This document shows, one piece after another, positions 43,701 through 54,018 of a stretch of DNA of 64,000 nt. The notes under the pieces were generated by a model. That model saw nothing but the letters and a program-made list of their open reading frames with translations, was not told where the DNA came from and did no database searches. Source of the stretch: Locusta migratoria (Eukaryota; Arthropoda; Insecta; Orthoptera; Acrididae); NCBI GenBank assembly GCA_026315105.1, contig CM048744.1:316765270-316829269 (forward strand), in the 5' to 3' direction. The position numbers and the translations under genes were made by a program. Within the stretch, counting starts at the first letter, position 1; each line of letters opens with the position of its first letter.

Positions 43701-44037
43701 AGAAGAATGCTGAAGATTAGGTGGGTGGATCGCGTAACTAATGAGGAGGTACTGAACCGAATTGGGGAGAAAAGAAATTTCTAGCATACCGTGGCTAAAA
43801 GAAGGGATAGATTGGTAGGACACATTCTTAGAGATCAAGGAATTGTGAATTTAGCGTTGGAGGGAAGTGTGTGGGGTAAAAATCTCAGAGGGAGACCAAG
43901 AGACGCGTATAGTAAGCAGATTCAAGTGGATGTGGGTTGTCGTTCTTATGAGGAGATGAAAAGGCTTGCTCAGGATAGAGTAGGGTGGAGAGCTGCATCA
44001 AACCAGTCTCTGCACTGAAGACCACAACAACAACAAC
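40755..44037 (+). mobile_element. full-length RTE-type LINE, near-intact
   Basis: The element runs from a 5' UTR (40755-41036) through a single long ORF to a (CAA)n tail at about 44021-44037. The target duplications ATAGCTCCACT (40744-40754) and ATAGCTCCGCT (44038-44048) differ at one base. The near-matching duplications and one nonsense codon suggest a fairly recent insertion. A truncated copy of the same family lies at 60010-60960. Confidence 0.88.
41037..44018 (+). pseudogene. LINE endonuclease-reverse transcriptase with one in-frame stop
   Basis: It nicks the target and copies element RNA. The ATG at 41037 follows the 5' UTR. Residues 45-270 form an APE-type endonuclease: LRVGAWNVRSLNR, ISEVRWQ, MGDWNSVVGQG and IYSDHNLLVMNC. 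The RT spans about residues 480-760: NKAPGVDDIPSELLK, FRRNVGTREAI, AFVDLEKAFDNVDW, RQGCSLSPMLFNLYIE and FADDIVILSD as the catalytic motif. The C-terminal tail has WCYRRMLKIRWVDRVTNEEV. A TAG at 43782-43784 ends it after residue 915. The same frame then continues with AKRRDRLVGHILRDQG to a TGA-like end at 44018, giving about 993 codons. Apart from this one codon the frame is open. RTE clade is inferred from single-ORF structure, length and simple-repeat tail. Confidence 0.9.
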
Positions 44038-44048
44038 ATAGCTCCGCT

Positions 44049-44382
44049 ATTGCAATTTCCAGTTTTATTCACTATCATTTATCAGGCACAATCGAGTTTT
44101 AGAGGGATTCTACCATAACGGGTTCCGCCATTTCGTGTCTTTATCTAATGGCCCTTTTTTTTTCAGAAAGTTAGCCCACCATTAGTCCCAGGACATCGTT
44201 TCACAAGTAAATCACAAAATATCCAAACTTCTTAAATTTATCCATGTTATATGGCTATTTTCTTAGGTCTGCGACTGTATACCTTTACAATTGTTACAAA
44301 TTCATCTTAGCTTTTAAGGATCTTTGGAAATTTGTTCATCTTAGCTTATAAGAATCTTTGGAAAGAATGATACACATATCTG
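44049..44382. other. unassigned AT-rich sequence
   Basis: No recognised element. It is the 3' flank of the LINE up to the truncated SINE. Confidence 0.4.
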
Positions 44383-44398
44383 TGAAAATGGTTGTATG

Positions 44399-44547
44399 CG
44401 CGAAGCTGTTCCCCGTCGGAGGCTCGAATCCCCCATCGGGCATGGATGTTTCCGCCGTCTTTATTATAGGGTAGTTTATAATAGTTTGTAAGTTTAGGTA
44501 CTGATGACCGCTCAGTTAAGTCCTATAAGCTTTACAAACATTTGATT
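44399..44547 (+). mobile_element. tRNA-derived SINE, 5'-truncated, source-like copy
   Basis: It starts inside the head (CGAAGCTGTTCCCCGTCGG) and has the diagnostic CTGATGACCGCTCAGTTAAG and TTTACAAACATTTGATTTG 3' end. The perfect 16-bp duplication TGAAAATGGTTGTATG is at 44383-44398 and 44548-44563. Its 3' flank reappears inside the SINE at 46532-46894. Confidence 0.9.
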
Positions 44548-44760
44548 TGAAAATGGTTGTATGGTGTTATTGTGCTCTGTGTACCAGAATATGTAAAATA
44601 CCACCAAATGTAATTAAACATAATACTATAATTACTAATCATCATAATCACATAATGTACATTCTGTAACATAATTATTCTTCTGTTTAGGTCTATTGTT
44701 CGATCCATAACCTCTCTGGCACACAAAGTGAACCACACACATGTATAAATAACTGTATAA

Positions 44761-44803
44761 AGCACCTGAAGAAGGCAAGCATGTTGACGAAACGCGTCGT
44801 GCT
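44761..44803 (+). ncRNA. hammerhead ribozyme-like motif, complete core
   Basis: Stem I AGCAC (44761-44765) pairs perfectly with GTGCT (44799-44803). CTGAAGA lies at 44766-44772, GAAA at 44789-44792, and GTC at 44796-44798 directly precedes the expected cleavage site. Stem III can form as AC/GT with a two-base loop (ACGCGT). Stem II (44773-44788) is imperfect: CAA/TTG plus a closing G-C. The layout matches short-stem-III hammerheads of Penelope-like elements and flatworm retroposons. No PLE coding sequence is directly attached. Confidence 0.6.
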
Positions 44804-44869
44804 AATTAATTATTAGTAAAAAGTGACTGTTGCAGTTTAATTATTTCATAAAAATATCCACACTTCTGT

Positions 44870-45569
44870 TAGTCACGAAATAATTAGTTGTGTTCTGGGA
44901 AGTAGGAATTCGATGAGCATTCTTGACCATTTTTCTTGTCATCTGCGTCTGCATCAGCGACTGCCAATGAGCAACCACTCGCCTTTCCCCTACGTTCGTT
45001 CGTCTCCCCCTTCAAATGTCGTCTTATCTTCAGCCAGTAACAGACCAGTAAAAAAAAAAAAAAATGAAACAGCCAATCAAGTAATTCAACATGGTAAAAT
45101 ATAGCACTTGTTAGTGTAAAACGGAAAAATCCTCTTCCCCTCCGCTCCCCTCCCACTATCTCCAACCAATCAACGCAGAATATTAAAAGTAAATCTACAT
45201 GTTTATATGCGATATTATTACCTTACATATTATTACTCGAAAATGATAGAGTTAGAGACCTCTCCAGCTATACCGCCCCTAAGAAAAAGAATAGGGACAA
45301 CAAAGGACAGGACCATCACACTTTCCACCTGTTCTTTCTTCCTCTTACTTGGCACTCATCCGGTTCAAATCATTCCCACGGACGTTGCTTCCGTTTTGGA
45401 GATGCTTATCTTCATACTGTAACCCTTACATCACTGATCTGGCTCTAAAATATTAGATAGCAACCTTTCAATTAGATTAGATTAATACCTGTTCTATATA
45501 TCTTAAATAAGGCATTCCGCAATTATGAGAAACGTGTCAGTTTAGTAAAAGTTGTCTATACATAACACT

Positions 45570-45571
<2 letters not shown>
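44870..45571. other. unassigned sequence
   Basis: AT-rich with a poly-A run at 45050-45063; no supported gene. Confidence 0.35.

Positions 45572-45631
<60 letters not shown>
45572..45631. repeat. (TA)n microsatellite
   Basis: About 30 TA units directly left of a hairpin and the 3' end of a minus-strand LINE. Confidence 0.95.
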
Positions 45632-45637
<6 letters not shown>

Positions 45638-45714
45638 ACTCTTTCTACACTCTAGATGGACTTTTGGATAAAAATGATCCAAAAATTCATATAGAGTGTA
45701 GAAAGAGTTGCCAT
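45632..45714. repeat. hairpin at LINE 3' end
   Basis: ATGGCAACTCTTTCTACACT and its inverse form long arms around a loop of about 7 nt, with inner pairing TTTTGGAT/ATCCAAAA. It lies between the (TA)n run and the LINE terminus and may be the LINE's 3' UTR stem-loop. Confidence 0.8.
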
Positions 45715-45715
45715 T

Positions 45716-47650
45716 CAGAAATTCTTTTTTAATATCTTTTTAAATACTAGTTGGCTACCTATCAGACTTTTGATGGTACTTGGTAAGTGATCGAAGACTT
45801 CTGTGGCAGCATAATTAACCCTTTTCTGTGCCAAAATTGATTTAATATTGAATAGTGAATATCACCCTTTTTCCTAGGGTTGTAGCATTGCGTACTGCTA
45901 ATACTCTTGTGCTGGGACTGGGTCGGATTGTTAATAACAAATTTTGAAGCTACGGTGAAGATCCCTACATAAATGTCTGCAGGATGATCTTGGGTGGGCT
46001 CCAGCAATTATTCTGATTAAACGCTTTTGTGAAATAGATACTCTTTTACTCAATGTTGAATTGCCTCAGAATATGTTACCACATGAAAGCATAGCAAGCT
46101 ATTTACTGAGATGTATATCACAAAATTTTGCAATGATCCTCATAGCAAAAGTAGTTGAACTCACACATTTCAGCAGATTTTCAATGTGTTCCTTCCAATT
46201 CAGTCCCTCATCAATGCAAACACTTAAATGTTTTGAATATTCTACCTTAGCTACAGATTACTGTTGAAAGTCTATATTTATTAATGGTGTCATGCAGTTT
46301 ACTGTATGAAACTGTATATACGGGTTTTAACAAAGTTTAATGAGAGTCCATTTGTTGAGAACCACTTTATAATTTTCTGAAAGACATCATTTACAATTTC
46401 ATCAGTTATTTCCTGTTTGTCAGGTGTGATAGCTATACTTGTATCATGAGCAAAAAGTATTAGCTTAGCATCTTCGTGAAGGTAGAATGGCAAGTCATTA
46501 ATATATATTAAGAACAGTGAAGGACCCATGATGCCGGCCGCGGTGGTCGAGGTGACTGAGGCGCTTCAGTCACGGTCTGCACGGCAACTACGGTCGGGGG
46601 TTCGAATCCCCCCTCGGGCATGGATATTTGTGCCGTCCTTAGTCTTAGCTAGTTCATAAGTAGTTTGTAAGTTTAGGGACTGATGACCGCTCAGTTAAGT
46701 CCTATGAGCTTTACAAACATTTGATTTGGAAATGGTTGTATGGTGTTATTGTGCTCTGTGTACCAGAATATGAAAAATACCACCAAATGTAATTAAACAT
46801 AATACTATAATTACTAACCATCATTACTGTAAGTTTAGGGACTGATGACCCCGTAGTTAAGTCCCATAAGCTCTACAAACATTTGAACATTTTTGGACCC
46901 ATGACCGAATCTTGTGGGGCCCCATTTTTGATAGCTCCCCCACTTGTAGGAATCAACTGTTTCTTCCATATTATGTTAACTGCTTAGTTCGACTTTCTGC
47001 AGTCTTCTAGTTAAGTATGATTTAAAGCATTTGTGCACTTTCCCATTCATACCATAATAATTAAGCTAATTTAGAATAATTTCATGATTTACGTAATGAA
47101 AAGCCTATGAGAGATCAAGAACAATCCCAACGTTGATGTCCGGTTATTCAGAGTATTTAATATTTCATCAGTGAAGGTATATAACATTTTGTGTTCCAAA
47201 GCTTTCCTGAAAACCAAACTGACATTTTGTTAGAACTTTAGTTTTACTAATGTGTGAAGCTACTCGAGAATACGTAACTTTTTCGAAAATTTTGGATAAA
47301 GCTGTCAGAAGTGAGATTTGGCAATAGTTGTTGACATCAGATGCATCCGCTTTTTTATGCAATGGTTTAACAGTAGCATATCAGTCTATCAGAGAAAATA
47401 CCCTGCTTTAAAGAGCTATTACATATGTGGCTAAGAATCCTACCATGTTGGAAATGCCATCAATTCCATTTGAGCTTTTACTCTTGAGAGAGTTATTATT
47501 TTCGTAATTTCTTGGGGAGAGGTGGATGGGATTTCAATTTTTCAAATTGTGTAGGTATGGCCTCTTCCATTAATTGTCTTACTACTTCTGATAAACATTT
47601 AAATCATATTTTATCCACAACATTTAAAAAATAATCATTAAAATGTTATC
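45716..47650 (-). pseudogene. non-LTR (LINE) reverse transcriptase, copy B
   Basis: From the right on the minus strand: NNYCQISLLTALSKIFEKV and QFGFQESFGTQNV (47170-47340; family NYRPISLL..FSKI.EK and QFGFR), then GPSLFLIYINDLPFYL and LFAHDTSIAITP (46440-46530), where AHD replaces the catalytic ADD, then KIIKWFSTNGLSLNFVKT. The C-terminal LIGSQLVFKKILKKNF ends near 45728. A composite SINE interrupts it at 46532-46894. The Ala-His-Asp change and many stops make it inactive. Clade uncertain (Jockey/CR1-like). The same family is seen at 13220-14035. Confidence 0.8.
46532..46894 (+). mobile_element. composite SINE with transduced flank and second tail
   Basis: Bases 46532-46727 are a full SINE with the CCGCTCAGTTAAGTCCTATG variant. 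Bases 46728-46824 match 44549-44645, the 3' flank of the SINE at 44.4 kb, with three differences in 97 nt. Bases 46825-46894 are a second SINE 3' end of the CCCCGTAGTTAAGTCCCATA variant with the ACATTTGAACATTT tail. The whole block is flanked by GGACCCATGA (46522-46531, 46895-46904), so it inserted as one unit into the LINE. Confidence 0.88.
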
Positions 47651-48024
47651 AATAAATGTACTGGTTTACGAACACAATAACATAAAAAAAGGCTTCCAAT
47701 GAAGAGTTGTAACATAGATGTAGTTCTGTTCGATAATTTTCTCAGGTAATACACGTTTTGGACATCGGGGGCAGGGGGAGCAACGACAAGCTATATACGC
47801 CACTGATTCCCGCGAATCACTCCATCATTTTCCTATATTCCTGACCTTGTGTCAGGGTTTCTTTTCCTGTTGAAAAATACCATTTTTAATATGTTAATTT
47901 CGATGTGGTGTCTTTATTCACAAAGATTCTTCCTTCAAGAATCTTTACACCTTACTGATAAAAGTTATGACTAAGTGATTTCAGCTTTATTTAGTCATGT
48001 TAACTACATTTTTTTTTTAAATAT
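47651..48024. other. unassigned sequence
   Basis: No recognised feature. It may contain the eroded 5' part of the PLE that follows. Confidence 0.35.
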
Positions 48025-48965
48025 CGACGTAGACGTCTTGGGTAGTCCCCCATCACCCCTGGCGGCCAATTTAATTATGGAGGACATCAAGGAAAAGGCT
48101 CTAGAATCTGCTGACTTGAAACCCACAGTATTCTGGATGACACCTTTGTAGTAAGGCCCCATTGTGAAGACAACATCTTAAGACGTCTGAACTCAATCTA
48201 TGATCAAATAAATTTCACGATAGAAACTGAAAATGAGGGATGCCTTCCATTCTTGGACGTTCTGGTTCGACGCAGAGTGGATGGCACTATGGGACATGAA
48301 GTTTATCGTAAGCCGACGCACACGGCTTTGTATTTACGAGCAAACAGCTGGCACCATCCTTCCCAGATGGTGAGTGTTCTCAGAACTTTGGTGCACAGAG
48401 CACATTTTTGACGAAAGCAGTCTGCAAGATGAACTTTCCCACTTAGAGAGAGTGTTTGAAGACAGTGGGTACTCTCCACAGCACATACAGAAGGCACTGC
48501 AAATGAAACAGAAAGAGGCCACTAATAATGCAGAAGAAGATGTAGAAACCTTTAAATTCATGGATTTCCTGTCTTATGTGGGTAGCCTCTCGTCAAAAAC
48601 AGGACGTATTTTCAGTAGAAATAATGCGAAAGTGACTTTTCGTCTTACACCCAAGGCAGCTGCACTAATGGGCTCCGTCAAATATGATTTGCTGCTCCGA
48701 AAATCTGGAGTTTACAAAATTCCAAGTGAATGTGGCCTTTCTTACACTGGAAAAACAACTCATACTGCCCATGAAAGATGTACAGAACATCGAAGGTACA
48801 CACGACTTTTACAACCTAATAAGTCGACAGTGGTAGAGAAGTGTATTGACACTGGTCACAGTATGTTGTATGACAACGTCGAAATTTTGGCAATTACATC
48901 ATCCTTTTTGGGACTCTGTAATGAAGGAGGCAATTGAAATTCGCTTGTCAACGAATTTAATTAAT
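48025..48965 (+). pseudogene. Penelope-like element, RT C-terminus plus GIY-YIG endonuclease
   Basis: A retroelement enzyme that couples a telomerase-related RT to a GIY-YIG nuclease. Blocks: PPSPLAANLIMEDIKEKALE (48055-48110), DDTFVVRPHCEDN around 48135-48175 with the first residue of the YVDD motif lost, QINFTIETENEGCLPFLDVL, VYRKPTHTALYLRANSWHHP and VLRTLVHRAHF. The open frame from about 48374 adds SLQDELSHLERVFEDSGYSP, then GVYKIPSECGLSYTGKTTHT and RCTEHRRYTRLL, with GVYKI...SYTGK as the GIY-YIG motif, and VVEKCIDTGHSMLYDNVEIL. Frameshifts near 48120, 48400 and 48920 inactivate it; KEAIEIRLSTNLIN continues in another frame after 48920. Confidence 0.85.
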
Positions 48966-49125
48966 ATAGTGGTTTCAATCTAGATAAATAATGGAATCCG
49001 TAACTTTCGGTAATAAACTCACAAAGACGTCGTCACAGTGCAGTTCACAGGGATATATCCCCTCATCAACAACACAAACACACCGCCACACCTCGACACA
49101 CCACATCTACACCTAGGGAAAGCAA

Positions 49126-49172
<47 letters not shown>

Positions 49173-49600
49173 ACAACGAATCATCTAATCACATTGTAGG
49201 CAAGCCCACGTGCAATAATATAACAATAATTAAACTAACGAAGAGATACCATCACCCTGAAATTTATGCCTCCCTCCGTTCCCCATACAGGCAGTGTCTC
49301 CCCACAACCATAGAACACTGTACTTATACAAAACCTGCAAATACTAAATACCCACTATCAAGCACTATCCGTAAATCACTCATAACATATATGTATCTTC
49401 CCTTTCTCTCTTCTTCTCTTTCTTTCCTACTTTCTTTCTTCCTTTTTCTTCTTGACCTATATTCGCTAGAATATATAAGTAAATTTGTAAATAACCATCA
49501 AACCTGTATACAGTAATTTTATTGTAAATACTTATCAAATATGTTAATTCCAAAAATGTCACAACAAGAAAAAACAAAATACTGTATATAATTGAGTAGT
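48966..49600. other. PLE 3' flank with a (CA)n run
   Basis: A (CA)n microsatellite occupies 49127-49171; the rest is AT-rich without a recognised gene. Confidence 0.6.
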
Positions 49601-50634
49601 ATTGAAATTGACTAACCGATGTTTAAAAAAAAAAGCAGTTGTTAACCTAAATAATGAAATTGATAGCACTTACAAGCCAGATGTTGTAATAAAGAATGAT
49701 AAAACCTTCCTCTGGCTAAAAATTACGCGCTTCATGCACTATAATAGTCCGTCCATCCACCTCAAGGATGGGAATGAAAAGGGATAAAAAAATAAAAAAA
49801 ACTGGATCGTCAATCTTCAATCTTACGGCTCACTCTGAAGATGGCTGGACGTCACACATATTAGAAAAAGGAGAATTCTTGCGGCTGCACACCCGAAACT
49901 TAATGGAACAATGTTTGCGCTGCCAAAACCTGGAGATTCAATAGGAAACATGATCGTCAGGAAATGGTGTACGTGGCCTGCAACCAGAGTATGATATTTC
50001 TTCGCCTTCGTGGTGCTGTACACGAGCTTCACTGAACCATTGGACGCCCACCTGGATGTTGCAGAGCATAACTGAGTTGCTGTCAGCTTATCTCTGTCCA
50101 GCAGTACACGTGCCAAGAAGCTGTTTCGCAAGAACATACGGATTTGCATTCATCGACATGGTGAACTAGATTTTGGCAATCACAAGACCATGCAACGCTC
50201 TTTCTTTGCTCCAACGCCCAGTGATGTCAGACACATCGTCATTTCAGCCGCAGTTGTCGATGTCGTGGTGTTAACATTGGAACATAAATGCGTCTTTGAC
50301 TGCGAAGGCCAATCAATATGAGTTTTTGGTATACTAAGTGTTCACACACACTTGTACTCTGCCCAGGATTAAAGCATGATGATACCTCCACCACAGTTCT
50401 CCATCGTCCTATTTTACCAGTTTGTCCAGCCCACGTGTGTCCTCTGTAACGTGGCTGCCCAACCCCACGACGTTTGGCCGTGGTTCATCACTTGTTGAAG
50501 ACACTCTGCATAGCACTCCTCGAACAGCGGACAAGAAGTTCAGTTTCCGAAATGCTGATGCAGAGCCTCCAGGCCATCACAATCTGTTCAGTCCACAGAC
50601 GAACGACACGCTCACTCATACCACATGCACCGTG

Positions 50635-50635
<1 letters not shown>
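49601..50635. other. unassigned, possible decayed DNA transposon
   Basis: 49840-50620 is of balanced composition and reads like an old noncoding repeat, but I could not assign a domain. ORFs on either strand lack recognisable motifs. Confidence 0.3.
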
Positions 50636-50675
<40 letters not shown>

Positions 50676-50676
50676 C

Positions 50677-50774
<98 letters not shown>

Positions 50775-50780
50775 TGTGTC
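50636..50780. repeat. (CT)n(GT)n microsatellite
   Basis: About 120 bp of CT repeats with rare interruptions is followed by a GT run. Five overlapping ORFs here are all repeat artefacts. Confidence 0.95.
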
Positions 50781-51618
50781 GGACTAGCATTCAATCTCCG
50801 AAAGGCGACGCTGCAATCGCCTGGACGGACGGTATTAATGTAATAGTACTTTGGAGGATGCCCGCAGTCTCCGTACCTCGTTGCCTGTTTCGCACGTCGA
50901 CGAATAGGAAGAGAGAGCTCGCCTAGATATGCTGGCGCACCATAACGACAGACAGTACGAGAGTTCCAGTCAGTATGAAAAGATCTACGAATTCGACAGT
51001 TTCAAGAAGTTCAATAGAAGAGCAGCATATACTAGAGCCAGCAGGCTACCGTACTGTTCTCTGATGTCATCGTAGTATTACATAGCTGAACTGTATAATA
51101 TCTAGGACAAGTTGTACCACCACAAGCACATAAAAGTTAAGTATTTGTTTCATCTAAACAATCAAATTATGTTAACTAATTAATTCTTTTAGTTGCAGAC
51201 ATATATCCACATCCTTGCTAGACACAGCCGCATCCCTAGTCACAACACAGACAATGCTCAAAATCAACCCATTTACAGCACGTGTGCTATAAAACAGGGA
51301 CTAATAAGACTCGTCCAAAATCTGACCGGCAACGACTGGTGCCCTACAGCAGCTGAAAGTTTTAAAAGTTTTTCAATAAATATTTTTTAAAATACCGTTA
51401 GTTCGAGACAAAGAGCACGATTATGGATAAGGTCACACGAAAAGATAAATTGCCAACTCTTTTCAAAACCACAGTAATAATTAGGGGTTTCCATGTGAGA
51501 AAACATATTTGACCATGGTCGTGGTCAACAACATGGTGAGGGTCATACTTGAAAGTAAAATTTCCTGCTCATTCCAAATCCATGTTGCGTTCAGTGGAAA
51601 GACACACAGCGATGGAAC
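50781..51618. other. unassigned sequence
   Basis: No supported gene or repeat. Confidence 0.35.
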
Positions 51619-51631
51619 TCTTACGAGAATC

Positions 51632-51873
51632 ACCAAGAGAGGTGGCGCAATAGTTACCACACTGGACTCACGTACAGAAGGGCGACAGTTCAAATCCGTC
51701 TCCGGCCATCCAGATACAGGTTTTCAGTGATCGCCTTAAATCACTCCAGGCAAATGCCGGAAGGTTTCTATTGAAAGGGCGTGACCTATTTCATTGTCCA
51801 TCCTTATCAAGCTTGTGCCCCATCTCTATTGACCACGATGTCGACGGGAAGTTCAATCCTTCCTTCCGCTTTT
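51632..51873 (+). mobile_element. tRNA-derived SINE (GAGGTGGCGCAATAG family)
   Basis: The head GAGGTGGCGCAATAGTTACC, B box CAGTTCAAATCCG and the body TAAATCACTCCAGGCAAATG followed by CCGGAAGG mark a third SINE family. A perfect 13-bp duplication TCTTACGAGAATC lies at 51619-51631 and 51874-51886. Confidence 0.9.
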
Positions 51874-51886
51874 TCTTACGAGAATC

Positions 51887-52989
51887 GGCGAAATGCGACG
51901 CGGTCACTACGTCAGCAGTGAGTGTGTGAGTCTAAAATTTGGATTTGACGAAGGACCTGCAAGAAAAATCGTGCAGTCGCGGTAACCACTATGTTCGGGG
52001 GCTTAGTGGTCCGACTAGTAATCCGGGTTCCACTCCCGATCCAGCACAAATTTTTAAGTTCCTTCACTGATGTAATTCATTGCTTCTGGCAGGTAATATT
52101 TGTAAGCCCTTTGTGTCTTGACCCTGTTTACTGATGGAGATTCATGTAGGCATGTATATAAAATGTGTTTCAGGCAGTTTCATAATGCCATAAATTAATA
52201 CATAAAATTCCTCCTATGGTCATCGATGACCGGCAGGAATCATCTGATGGGCAGGATACAATTTTTAAGAATCTAGATCAAAAACGTTACTGTTTCAGAC
52301 ACTGATATTAATTTCTCATCTGAAATACAGCTTTTGACCAATTTTCCTGCAATTTGCAGTTGATGCTAAACAATAAATTGCTCAAAATGAAACGGATGTG
52401 TGACCCTATATTACGCTTTGTAGCCAAAACTATTCGCTGCAGACCAAAGATGTTTTTTGCATAGGCGTATCCTTGACGAGCTTGTGCATTAGGGTGGTTT
52501 TGCCGTGGTGAATGGAATTGGGTGAATTTGGCGTGAAATTGTAATAGCAAAATTTACCGAATTTTGACACGTTGTGTGTTTCTACGTGCCCTTTTAACTG
52601 TTTACTACTTTACTACTAACTGTATTAACGACATATTTCTCATTCAATGTACACATAGATCACTAAATGTACCTACAAATTTATGTTGTTCTACGACACA
52701 TTCTTCAGTAGACATGAGGTCATAACTATTGAGTTGCATGGAAACTAAAGTACAGAGCGAAATTCACTACAGATACAAGTGAAATATGAGTACAAATAGC
52801 GTGGATAGATTTAAAACAAACTTCATATACATATCTGGATAGAAATATTGTGTAACAGCGTTCAACCTCCCTTTGGGATATGGACAAAAGGTGAACAGAC
52901 AGAGCACAGGAATAAGTCAAAGAAAGGTAGGAAGGTTAAGGTTCTACGTCTGTAAGTAATGAAAGACAGAGCTCGCGCTCAGATTTTTT
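51887..52989. other. unassigned sequence with a tRNA-like fragment
   Basis: Around 52000-52055, GGCTTAGTGGTCCGACTAG, CGGGTTCCACTCCCG and CAGCACAAATTTTT resemble the tRNA-like module of the 27.5-kb palindrome. The rest shows nothing. Confidence 0.4.
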
Positions 52990-53085
52990 GGGTAACGATC
53001 AGATAGGAAATCGTTCTTGCCCTTTCGAAGGAACCATCCCAAGATTTGCTTGGAGTGATTTAGGGAAATCACGGAAAACATTACA
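52990..53085 (-). mobile_element. SINE fragment (GAGGTGGCGCAATAG family)
   Basis: The minus strand reads GTTTTCCGTGATTTCCCTAA, then ATCACTCCAAGCAAATC and GGTTCCTTCGAAAGGGCA, the middle of the SINE seen at 51632. Head and tail are missing. Confidence 0.7.
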
Positions 53086-53187
53086 TTAGCACAGTTGGTC
53101 AGGAGAGGGAGAGGGGGCAGGATGTGATAGGGGAGAAGTAGCAGAGAGACAGAGCGAAGGAGGGCTTGATCATGAGATTGGTTTGGG

Positions 53188-53985
53188 CAGTGGCGGCGAT
53201 TGGACGTTAGAAGTGGGGGGGGGGGGGGGGAGACAAAATAAAATCTAAAACTAAAAATGGCATTGTAAGAAATTCTTTCGTGTTATAGTTTGATTTTTGC
53301 ACCTACTGGCCTATAATACCAAACGCGAGGAAAAACAAAAGACAATATACAATTGTAATTGCCATAATTTGTTTAATTAAGTTGTCTAGTAAAATACAAC
53401 TGTTACAAACAAAGGAACATTAGCTTAATTATAAACAAAAATAACAGACAATAGCGTAATTTAACATGATACGTCTTGTCAAAGCATAATTGCTTTAAAA
53501 CAAAGCTATGTGCCTTGGTTTCCGCCTGGCATAAATTTCTACACATTCTTCTAATTTGATGTTTTTAGCCGCATCTTTTTCAATTGCTAGTATAGCTAAA
53601 TGTGTTAAACGGTCTTGAAGCATAGAATTCCTCAAGTAGTTTTTGATCCGTTTGAGGACATTGAAATATCGTTCTGTCGTTGCAGTGGACACCAGGATAC
53701 TCAAAAACAGTTGCAGTAGCGTGAACAAATTAGGGAATACATACTGGTTGTGAACATTTTCAGACTTAAATTGTGAAACCAAATTTGGCACAAGATGACG
53801 ATCTATTTGGTCTGAATCAAGCTTCTTTCTTGAAAATACATCGATTTCTGAGACTAAATTATCATTTTCCAAACCAAATGCGGAACTTACAGCAAAACAT
53901 GCTTCTTTGATACGGTCGTTACAAATTGAGTTGTTCTTCATCGAAGCCGTCAGCAGTAGTTCCATGTTGCAGAGTAGAGCCAGCT

Positions 53986-54018
<33 letters not shown>

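Noticed and set aside
41132..43838. Minus-strand ORFs up to 181 codons across the LINE
   Set aside because: Shadows of the plus-strand endonuclease-RT frame.
49127..49171. CRISPR-like or regulatory repeat
   Set aside because: Plain (CA)n microsatellite; no spacer structure anywhere in the window, which is eukaryotic.
50422..50926. Several overlapping ORFs of 60-150 codons on both strands
   Set aside because: They consist of Ser-Leu or Arg-Glu repeats read through the (CT)n/(GT)n microsatellite.
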